Shown here one piece after another: positions 16,717 to 25,600 of a stretch of 64,000 bases of DNA. The stretch's first letter is position 1; the number at the start of each line of letters is the position of its first letter. Below the pieces are notes generated by a model. The model had not been told where the DNA came from, ran no database searches, and saw only the letters and a list, made by a program, of their open reading frames with translations. Source of the DNA: JAJYSO01 sp964451785 (lineage in GTDB: Bacteria; Bacteroidota; Bacteroidia; Flavobacteriales; Flavobacteriaceae); assembly GCA_964451785.1 (NCBI GenBank), contig CAYVJG010000008.1, forward strand, positions 29,138 through 93,137, given 5' to 3'. A program made the position numbers and the translations under genes.

Positions 16717-18960
16717 TTAATTAACCATAATTTCATCTGTAAACATAAATCCATTTTGTTTATCCACTTTTACACGGATGTAACGCCCTTGATGTCCCGA
16801 TAAATCTACTGTAAATGTTTTAAACAACAAACGATCATCGGTAGGTGAAACATCATTTTTAACAACGCCAACTTCAGTGTAATGCTCACCATCGGTTGAC
16901 ACTTCTACTTCCACTTGATTAGGCATGTAAACGCCAGGGCCAATCAACTGCATAAATCGCATTGACAATTGATGTAAATCGGTTACTTTTTCTAAATCAA
17001 CTACCACATCCATGTCGTGCAAAAAGCCTTGCCATTGCAAATCTTGATAGGTCAATCCACCTACAATACCATTTGTCAAGGTTGCGTATTCTTGTGCCGG
17101 ATAATTATTGCTCCAGCCGCCTTTATTATAAGTTACTGATTTACCGATTGCCTTATGGTAGTTAACTGTAAACGCTTTAGGAGCAATCACAGGTTTGCCT
17201 TCTCTAAAGATAGCTGCGGTGACGGTAGTATTGCCACTCACCTCAAAAGCACCTTTGTACAATTGATCATCAGGAGTTGGTGTAGAACCATCGGTAGTGT
17301 AATAAATTGTCGGATTATATTGCTCACTAAAGAAAGTCACCGTGTATTGTTGAGTGGCATAGTTTGGCACCGCTTTGACTTGCAATCGAAATGAAGGTCT
17401 GTAATAGTTGACAGCATGGCGTTGCAATAAGCGATATTGACTTTGTAAGCGGCGGTGAAAATCGTGAAAATGGCGCTCTTTTTCTGGTGTCCAGCCAATT
17501 TCAGCTACGGCCAACATACGAGGAAAAATCATATATTCCACATGATCTCGTGACGGGATATACTCGGTCCACAAATTAGCTTGTACGCCTAAAATATGTT
17601 TTTGCTGTGCCAGAGTTAAGCTATCTGTTGGCACCGGGTGATAGCTGTACACTTTGCGCAAAGGCGTGTAGCCACTGATGGCTTTAGGCTGTGTGTTAGG
17701 ATCGCTTTGATAATGGTCGAGGTACATATAAGTGCCAGGTGTCATCACCACATCGTGACCCATACGTGCTGCTTCAATACCACCAGTTTCGCCGCGCCAT
17801 GACATCACTGTTGCTCCAGGTGCTAATCCACCTTTTAAGATTTCATCCCAGCCCAAGAGTTTACGACCGTGAGCTTTTAAAAATTTTCCCATTTCTTTAA
17901 CCGCATAACTTTGTAATTGCGCCACATCGGTAAAACCTTGTTCTTTCATCAAAGCTTGATCTTTAGGACAAGTTTTCCAAGGTTCCATTGAGGCTTCATC
18001 ACCACCAATATGAATATATTTAGATGGAAAAATAGCCATCACCTCTGTGAGCACATCTTTTAAGAATACAAAAGTACTGTCGTTGCCAATACAAAATTCA
18101 GTATTGACATAAGGTTTTCCTGAGCAAGACAATTGTGGATAAACGGCTAAAACTTCTTCTGAATGGCCCGGCATTTCAATTTCCGGAATCACCGTAATGC
18201 CTCGTTTGGCAGCATAAGCCACTACTTCGCGTGCTTCGTCTTGTGTGTAGTACCCTCCATAGGCATTTGGATCACCTTCGTGTAAAAAACGTTCGTCACC
18301 CATATGCCAATTCAGTTTTTTGCCGTTAGTACGCCAAGCAGCTTGGTTGGTTAATTTAGGATATTTTTTAATTTCCAAACGCCAGCCTTGTCCATCGGTT
18401 AAATGCCAGTGAAAGGTATTGAACTTGTAATAGGCCAACATATCGATGTATTTTTTGATAAATGACACCGGAAAAAAGTGACGAGACACATCTAAGTGCA
18501 TTCCGCGATATACAAATGCAGGTTTATCTACAATACTTACTGCCGGAATACGACTTTGGTCAGCTTGGATTTGCTGTAATTGTAACAGGGTAAACAGGCC
18601 GTAGATAGCTCCTTTTCTATGCGCTGCTTCCACTAAAATTTCATCAGAATGTACGATTAAGCGGTAACCTTCAGCTTCTAAATCGCTATATTTTTTGGCT
18701 TTGATTTTAAATACAATTTTTCCTGAAGATTCAACAGATTGATCTGCTGTATTAAGCCACAATGCTTCACGTAATAATTTGACTTCGGCTTTAAAATTGT
18801 TAGGCGCTTTAATTTTTACGGTATGCCCGAAGTGAAATTGGCCTTCAAGCTTTTCTAAATGTTGAGGTTTAGGGACTAAATCATAAGCAGAAGGTGATTG
18901 AGCATGCAGTACAACAATACTACACAGACACACGCAAATAAAGGTTAACCAGTATTTCAT
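16717..18960 (-). CDS. Exported beta-N-acetylhexosaminidase (GH20)
   Basis: 747 residues. Signal peptide (cleavage near LHAQ, residue 21), GH20b-type N-terminal domain (about 25-145), and a catalytic TIM barrel (about 148-500) with HWHLTDGQGWR and the catalytic Asp321-Glu322 pair in HIGGDEAS. A chitobiase-like C-terminal domain follows (YYTTDGSTPTPDDQLYKG), then a discoidin/F5-8 type C domain (about 615-747) that probably binds sugar. It removes terminal GlcNAc/GalNAc from glycans by substrate-assisted catalysis. Likely periplasmic or surface. galE is upstream on the same strand but is separated by a terminator and repeat copy C. Confidence 0.94.
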   Translation of the reverse strand: MKYWLTFICVCLCSIVVLHAQSPSAYDLVPKPQHLEKLEGQFHFGHTVKIKAPNNFKAEVKLLREALWLNTADQSVESSGKIVFKIKAKKYSDLEAEGYRLIVHSDEILVEAAHRKGAIYGLFTLLQLQQIQADQSRIPAVSIVDKPAFVYRGMHLDVSRHFFPVSFIKKYIDMLAYYKFNTFHWHLTDGQGWRLEIKKYPKLTNQAAWRTNGKKLNWHMGDERFLHEGDPNAYGGYYTQDEAREVVAYAAKRGITVIPEIEMPGHSEEVLAVYPQLSCSGKPYVNTEFCIGNDSTFVFLKDVLTEVMAIFPSKYIHIGGDEASMEPWKTCPKDQALMKEQGFTDVAQLQSYAVKEMGKFLKAHGRKLLGWDEILKGGLAPGATVMSWRGETGGIEAARMGHDVVMTPGTYMYLDHYQSDPNTQPKAISGYTPLRKVYSYHPVPTDSLTLAQQKHILGVQANLWTEYIPSRDHVEYMIFPRMLAVAEIGWTPEKERHFHDFHRRLQSQYRLLQRHAVNYYRPSFRLQVKAVPNYATQQYTVTFFSEQYNPTIYYTTDGSTPTPDDQLYKGAFEVSGNTTVTAAIFREGKPVIAPKAFTVNYHKAIGKSVTYNKGGWSNNYPAQEYATLTNGIVGGLTYQDLQWQGFLHDMDVVVDLEKVTDLHQLSMRFMQLIGPGVYMPNQVEVEVSTDGEHYTEVGVVKNDVSPTDDRLLFKTFTVDLSGHQGRYIRVKVDKQNGFMFTDEIMVN

Positions 18961-18996
18961 AGAATTTATTTTTGACGGATAAAGGTTTTAAGAAAA

Positions 18997-19149
18997 TTAT
19001 ACCAATTAGAATTATGTTTAGTTTAGTCTAATCTATATTATTTTTTGTTGGTATAATACCGTGGGCCATAAATTATTAGCACAATGAGACAAAGTTGAAA
19101 TTGGGCTATTTAATAAATAAAATGGTATAATTTATCCCCATACGGTATT
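18997..19149 (-). repeat. Dispersed bimodular repeat, copy C (inverted)
   Basis: 153 bp. Its complement begins AATACCGTATGGGG and ends AATTCTAATTGGTATAA, matching copies A and B but with about 20 extra bases near the left end and a few near the right. AATACCGT/ACGGTATT and TTATACC/GGTATAA pair perfectly or nearly so here. It sits between galE and the hexosaminidase gene. Confidence 0.85.
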
Positions 19150-19206
19150 ATTCATAGAAGTCGGTAAAATACAGAAATATAATGAAACTCTAGTTTAAAA
19201 AATACA

Positions 19207-19233
19207 CAAAAAAACCTCCACAAGGGAGGTTTA
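19207..19233 (-). terminator. galE terminator
   Basis: AACCTCC and GGAGGTT form a 7-bp stem with a 5-base loop. On the minus strand it is followed by a run of T, just after the galE stop codon. Confidence 0.8.
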
Positions 19234-19255
19234 AGCTATATAGAGTACACTGTAA

Positions 19256-20281
19256 TTATTTATTAGTTTCAGTACAGTATTGTTCCCATTTCCAGGCACT
19301 AGCTAAGGCTTCGTCAAGATGGCGTTTAGCTTTCCAGCCGAGCACTTCGTTGGCTTTGGTGGTATCTGCATAAGCTGCCATAATATCGCCTTCGCGACGT
19401 GCTGCTAATCGGTACGGCAATTTTTGACCTGAAGCTTTTTCAAAAGCAGTAATCACTTCGAGTACAGAATTACCCATTCCGGTACCTAAGTTGAATACTT
19501 CATAATTTTGTTTGCCTTCGTCATGTAACAACCGTTGTAAGGCGCGCACATGCGCTTCAGCTAAATCCATCACGTGAATGTAATCGCGAATACAAGTGCC
19601 GTCAGGCGTATCGTAATCGTCTCCAAAAACAGACAATTCTTTGCGTTTACCAATAGCCGTTTGTGTAATAAAAGGAATCAAATTCTGTGGAACTCCGATT
19701 GGCAATTCACCAATTTTAGCTGTAGGATGTGCGCCAATTGGATTGAAATAACGCAAAGCTATACCCTTAAAATCTTCTTTACTCTTACTGAAATCATGAA
19801 TGATATTTTCACCAATATGCTTGGTGTTTCCATAAGGTGATTCTGCTTTTTTCACTGGGGCATCTTCGGTAATTGGCAATTTATCGGCCTGACCGTAAAC
19901 TGTACAAGATGAGCTAAAAATGAAATTGCTCAAATCATGACGTTTCATTTCTTGTAAAACATAAACCAGTGAATTGATATTGTTTTCGTAATACAACAAT
20001 GGTTTTTCAACGCTTTCGCCTACAGCTTTTGAAGCGGCAAAATGGATAATTCCATCTATATCTTGATTGTTTTCAAAAAAGTCAGAGACAGCGGCTTTAT
20101 CACGCAAATCTAATTTGTGAAAAACAGGTGTTTTTTGAGCGATTTCAGTTATACCTTCAAGCACTGAAATGCTCGAATTAGATAAGTTGTCAATAATCAC
20201 CACTTCATAGCCTTCATTTAAAAGAGCTACAACTGTATGTGAGCCAATATAACCGAGTCCACCGGTAACGAGAATTTTCAT
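19256..20281 (-). CDS. galE: UDP-glucose 4-epimerase
   Basis: 341 residues from the ATG at 20281 (MKILVTGGLGYIGSHT); a TTG three codons upstream is rejected. Rossmann motif GGLGYIGS, then DLRDK, the SSSCTVYG Ser, and the YGNTK Tyr-Lys pair of the short-chain dehydrogenase family, plus RYFNPIGAH and YIHVMDLAEAH typical of GalE. It interconverts UDP-glucose and UDP-galactose (or their N-acetyl forms) for polysaccharide synthesis. It is a single gene ended by a strong terminator. Confidence 0.95.
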   Translation of the reverse strand: MKILVTGGLGYIGSHTVVALLNEGYEVVIIDNLSNSSISVLEGITEIAQKTPVFHKLDLRDKAAVSDFFENNQDIDGIIHFAASKAVGESVEKPLLYYENNINSLVYVLQEMKRHDLSNFIFSSSCTVYGQADKLPITEDAPVKKAESPYGNTKHIGENIIHDFSKSKEDFKGIALRYFNPIGAHPTAKIGELPIGVPQNLIPFITQTAIGKRKELSVFGDDYDTPDGTCIRDYIHVMDLAEAHVRALQRLLHDEGKQNYEVFNLGTGMGNSVLEVITAFEKASGQKLPYRLAARREGDIMAAYADTTKANEVLGWKAKRHLDEALASAWKWEQYCTETNK

Positions 20282-20389
20282 AAGGAACAAGTTTTTACAA
20301 TAATAATCAATATTTAAATTACTGCAAATGCAAAATCAATATTTAAACGTTTTATTAACATCCGACTATTTTACATTAGAGCAATCGAT

Positions 20390-22660
20390 TTAGAACGGAT
20401 AGCCTATAGCAAAGTTAAATACCGGTTTATTGTATTCAAAATCCCATTTTTCGGCTGGTTTTTTAAGTGGTGCAGCTAGATCAAAACGCACGACAAAGCC
20501 TTGTACGTCTATACGTAAACCAAAGCCTGTACCTACCCCCATTTCACTTAAAAAGTTAGATGAAAACTCACCTCCCGGCAAGGCTGGATTTTCTTTCATC
20601 AACCACACATTACCCGCATCAAAAAACAAAGCCCCTTTTAAGATTGAGAAAATGGGAAATCTATATTCTACATTAGCTTCCAAACGGATATCACCAGCTT
20701 GATCAAAATAAGAATCAGTATTTGGCGCTGGTTTGTAGCTACCAGGTCCTAATGAACGTATGCGAAACGCACGTACACTGTATGGTCCTCCTGCAAAATA
20801 TTGCTTTACAAAAGGCAGTGAAGTAGAATTACCATAAGGAATTCCCAAACCAGCAAAGAGGTGTCCCACCAAGATATTGCCTTTTTTATCTAATTTATAG
20901 TGGTAACTCACATCAATATCGCCTTTGACATATTGGGCATATTTTAAGCCCAGAAATGTACGAGTACCATCGGATTGATCTTTTCCAAATAGATTAGCTG
21001 TATTACCAGCAATATCAAAATTAAATTTAAAGTATAACTCCCCTTTTTTAGCAGTTTGATTGAGTTCATTATAGGTAAATGAATAGGTAGTTCCAGCGAT
21101 AAATTGTTGTTCAAAACTACGTCTTAAAAAAGGGTTTTCATCGAGAATATCTTCAAAACGTTGACTGGTATGCCCTAGTTTGACATAATCAATCTTTATA
21201 GGATTAACCGTGTGCGTAACATAGCGATTTTGTTGCCAGATATAGCCAAAAGATGTTGAAAAAGAATTTAAAGAATACAAATTAGAACGGTTGAGGTAAT
21301 CTACGCCTACACTAACTTTTGTCTTGGGAATAGAATAACGGAAAGCTTTTTCAAATTTGCCAGGAAAGAGCATTCGCGGAAAGAGAATAGAAGTTTCTAA
21401 TCCCAAATGAAGGCTACTAGCATCTCCTCCACTCTCGTTAGACAATTGTTTTTCATAACCTACTTTTGCTTTCACTTGCAAATTTTCACCGCCTTTAAAA
21501 ATATTGCGATTGGTAAAGGATGCTTCCAAATTTGGCCCTGTAAAATCGTTTGATTTCGTGACACCTTGCAAGCGCAATTGAAACGCATTTTTAGGATAAG
21601 GCGACAAAGTAATCACGCTATTCATATGGCGACGTCCTAAGCTATCAACCAAGGTATCGCGTTGGCGATAATAAATATTGACAAATTTATAAGTGCCAAT
21701 AGAAGACAATCGTCGGCTAGTATATTTAGAAATTGTCGGGCTATACAATTGTCCGGGGCGCAGTAATACAAAAGGCTCTAAGCGCTTAGGCATCAGCAAT
21801 TCGTCGCCTTGAATGATATCAACATCTTCAACGCGCACAGTGTCTATTGTTCCATAGACGGAATCGTTAACTACATTTGAATAGACCTGTACACTATCCA
21901 AAACAAAAGGCAGCAAACCTTCTTTAGGAATGCCTTCTTTAAATTTTAAATACAAATCCATACCGCGGTCATTATAACGATTGGTATCGGCTTCAAAAAG
22001 CAAAAAATCGTCACTAAAATAATAGTAACCCCGTTCTTTTAAATAAGCATCAATACGTTCGCGCTCAGCTTTGAGGTCGCTTAGCTGAAAACGCGTTCCT
22101 ATTTTTAAATCACTTTCGGCTAGTGAAGCTTTGAGTTTGTTGTAAATAGCTAAGGTGTCAGTAGAATCTGTTTCAACTTTATACTGACGTAACACATAGG
22201 GTTTATTAATGCTGACATCATAAGCTATTGTAGCAGTTTTATTTAAAGTATCTCTTTTAATGACATACTCTACATCACTGTAAAAGAAGCCGTTGTTCTC
22301 TAATCTATTTTGGAGTACCTTTTCAGTTGTTTCTAAATTGACATCTGAAAGGTAAACAGGCTCCTCACCTAGTTTTTTATTCAACCATTTATTAAGCACT
22401 CCCGGATGCTCACGCTGCGCTTTATAGTGATAATACAAGCGTACATACATTCCTAAAAATTTAGCATTAGGTTGCGGGTACAACACCTCGTGTAGTTGTT
22501 CTTCGAGTTCTGATTGTTGTTGAATTTGGAGCGAATCAGGAAGTGTAATGGTACCGCCGCGATAGAGCAATTGCCCTTCCGGAATATATTTCTTCACACT
22601 ACACGAATAGCAAATCAGAGTGATGAGTCCTGCGATATAGATATGTTTTGACTTTATCAT
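20390..22660 (-). CDS. TamA-like outer-membrane lipoprotein (Omp85 family, TamL)
   Basis: 756 residues. A signal with a lipoprotein-like end (LICYSCS), POTRA-like repeats (about 30-330), and an Omp85-type 16-strand barrel (about 350-756) with GGPYSVRAFRIRSLGPGSY (the VRGF/Y-type loop 6 motif) and a C-terminal aromatic FAIGYPF. Known: Bacteroidota replace TamA with a lipid-anchored variant paired with TamB. It lies 5 bp downstream of tamB, consistent with a TAM-like complex acting in outer-membrane protein or lipid transport. BamA is less likely because of the lipid anchor and the tamB linkage. Confidence 0.88.
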   Translation of the reverse strand: MIKSKHIYIAGLITLICYSCSVKKYIPEGQLLYRGGTITLPDSLQIQQQSELEEQLHEVLYPQPNAKFLGMYVRLYYHYKAQREHPGVLNKWLNKKLGEEPVYLSDVNLETTEKVLQNRLENNGFFYSDVEYVIKRDTLNKTATIAYDVSINKPYVLRQYKVETDSTDTLAIYNKLKASLAESDLKIGTRFQLSDLKAERERIDAYLKERGYYYFSDDFLLFEADTNRYNDRGMDLYLKFKEGIPKEGLLPFVLDSVQVYSNVVNDSVYGTIDTVRVEDVDIIQGDELLMPKRLEPFVLLRPGQLYSPTISKYTSRRLSSIGTYKFVNIYYRQRDTLVDSLGRRHMNSVITLSPYPKNAFQLRLQGVTKSNDFTGPNLEASFTNRNIFKGGENLQVKAKVGYEKQLSNESGGDASSLHLGLETSILFPRMLFPGKFEKAFRYSIPKTKVSVGVDYLNRSNLYSLNSFSTSFGYIWQQNRYVTHTVNPIKIDYVKLGHTSQRFEDILDENPFLRRSFEQQFIAGTTYSFTYNELNQTAKKGELYFKFNFDIAGNTANLFGKDQSDGTRTFLGLKYAQYVKGDIDVSYHYKLDKKGNILVGHLFAGLGIPYGNSTSLPFVKQYFAGGPYSVRAFRIRSLGPGSYKPAPNTDSYFDQAGDIRLEANVEYRFPIFSILKGALFFDAGNVWLMKENPALPGGEFSSNFLSEMGVGTGFGLRIDVQGFVVRFDLAAPLKKPAEKWDFEYNKPVFNFAIGYPF

Positions 22661-22665
22661 TAAAA

Positions 22666-25600
22666 TTACTGATGTTTAGAGTGAGCGTTGTCTTCTGAAA
22701 TGGCCTTATCATTGTGTTTGGCCTGTTCTTGTTGCTTTTCACGCTTGGTTTTTCCACCAAAAAAGCTATGCCATAAGGCGTTAAATTTATTGAATTGGCG
22801 TTGAAAAAGCAGACCTATACCATTGACATACACTTGACCATCAATGACATTTTCGTATTCATTTTTTCTAAATCCTGTAATGCGCCAGCGCCCATCTTTA
22901 GTCAATAGATATTCAATACTCACATTTCCCAATAACGGATTTTCTTCACCTGGTCTAGCCTCGCCTTGCACATTCATTTCAGTACCGGCTTTAATGACTA
23001 AGCGGTCATTAAATAAACTTTTTTCGGCGCTAATGTTTAAATCTGTACGTTGTTGTGCCGATTGTCCTTGATAGTCTGTATAATTGTCTACGCCAAAGTT
23101 GAGCTTAAATCCTGTATCGCCCATTAACTTATCTGAAAAATTATTCAACTGATCTGACAGTGCTTGAGAGATATTATTACGTGCCATATTAGCAATACCA
23201 CCTTGACTACCATCAGAGCCCGACGCCGGAAAAAAGCGATTCATCACTAAAAGCGAAAACACCTGTTTATTAATTTCACCTTCATCCTCTTTTAGTTGCG
23301 TAATACGTCCATAGACCGATCCACCAATAGCGCCTCGGGAATCTTCAGGCATATCTAATCCAAAACTCAATTCAGGACGGTCGATGGTTCCTTTTACAGA
23401 CATAGACACGATAAACGGTAAAACTTGGCGGTATTTATTCTTTTCAGCCTCATTAGCACCTGAAATCTGTGCAGCCATAAGTCCTAAGGCAGATGTTTTA
23501 ACGCGGTATTGAGCAGTGACGTCTAAATCTGCATCTAGCGGATTACCTTGCCATACCACACTACCACCCGGCACAAATTCAAATTCGCGTTTCACCAAAT
23601 TGTAGAGGCTCATTTTATAATGCCCTCCACTGATAATATAACGCCCCGTTAATGCCATATCCCCCGTGCCGGTATAGCGAAAATCTAAGTCCCCTTCACC
23701 TGAAATTTTAAAATTATCGCCAGTTCGCGGATCTATAACCACCCCAAAAGCAGCTTCTTTATCTATATTTAATTTGGCTCTAAGCTGCATGTTTCCAAAA
23801 CGAGACACCCGCACAGAATCTGTATTACGTGTCAAAATATCATCGGGGTTCATTTTATTGACAAACTCAACTACGCCTTCTCTACTCTCAAGAGCGGCTT
23901 GCTCTTCAGACATTACATAAGTAAAATCAGTTCCTTTGTTAACGCCAATTTCTAAATTAATTTTTGGAAAAGTAGCCCTTCCGGTAATAGTTCCATCAGC
24001 GTCAAGATTAATTGATCCATAGTAAAGTTCATTGTCTTCTGCTGTAGAATTCATCAGTTGAAAATCATTTGCTTTCACAACGATGTCTAATTTCGGATCT
24101 AGAAAATTATCGGTAATGATCGCGCCATTGATATAAAAAGGATTTTTGTTTTCATCGCGAATCAAGAAGTCTTTAAAGCGAATGCCGTCGTTATCGAGTT
24201 CTATGCGGTCTTTGTCTAAATAAAAAGTAGAATTGAGCTGGGCAACTTTAAATGCGGCCTCATTAAATTGTAAAAATCCATTAAACTGTAAAGCTTTCAA
24301 TTGACCTTTAGCTGACAAGCGTCCCGAGAGATAACCTTCGGCATTAGAGAGTTGATTTTGCGACAGTTGAGCAATGGTTTTAAACCCGAATTTATCAATT
24401 ACAAAATCAAAATTAAGTTGCGGTTGTTCTGCGGCTAGATAATCTCCCGTTGTATGCAAGTCGACATCGCTTCCTTTTAAACTTGTATTAAAAAAGTAAT
24501 GACTAGCAGTAGCTTCGGTATGAGCATCAAAACGCAATTGCCCCAATTCAGCGCCTAAAACGTGTAAATCATCGATACCAAAATCAGCTATAAATCCCAT
24601 ATTTCCAAAAGGATTTTCAGCTACAATATTGCCTTGCAGTTGACCGGAGGCTAAATAATCATCAGGATTTAATAAGGCCAATAGCGATTTGAGTTTAAAG
24701 TTTTTAAATCCAAATCCTATATTACTTTGGTCTGTTTGTTCCAAATCATTAGCCACCATCATTTTTTGGTCACCATGTGTCATTACCACATTTGTAGCTA
24801 GAATTGAATCTTTTTTTAAGACGATTAAGTTGTCTTCTGGAATATGCCATTTTTCACCATTGAGCAACATAGATTCTGGCGAAGTATACACGTATAATTT
24901 TTGATTACGACCGTACAATTTGACTTGAGTAGCATAAAACTTCTTTCCTTGCTCATTAAATCCTTCTAAATCTAAAGTCAACACGCCTTTTTTGAGTTCA
25001 CCAATCAAGTTCGTTTGATTCATAACAAAAGCTCCCGCATCGATTTTATTCACTCCAAAGACAAATACCCCGGCTTCTTTTGATGCATTAACAATAAGCT
25101 GCAGCCCTTTAATTTGATTTTCAGCATAATCTACATAGGGCAGCATCAAGGTTGAAGTCAATAAATTTTGCGCCTGATTATAATCGAGCGTGAAGGCTAA
25201 AGGATCCATTTTATGAATCTCAGGCATAAAAATTTCATTGATAAATTTGCTTTCAGACAGCTGCATATCCATGTGCAACTGCACCGGACGCGTAATTGAA
25301 TCAACCGGTGTAATCGAATCCGAGAAATACCGCTTAAAGTGACGTCCTAGAGCTTTACCTAGATGTCCAAAATTAGTATTAGAGTGTAAATTAGCATTCA
25401 AGAACCCACTATTTGCAGCAAAGGCAGTAGAATCTTGTTGCATCGTCCCGGTCAAATCTAATTCTCCCAGATGATAAATTTCTTTATTATAAACGGCTGT
25501 TACATTAGCTACATGTGATTCAATTTTAGTATTTTCTGAGCTGTGTTCAATTTGAGCGGTAAACAATAATCGGGTGCGCAATCTTTTATCCATCAGTTTT

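Noticed and set aside
22844..23071. Plus-strand frame opposite tamB
   Set aside because: Shadow of the TamB coding frame on the other strand.
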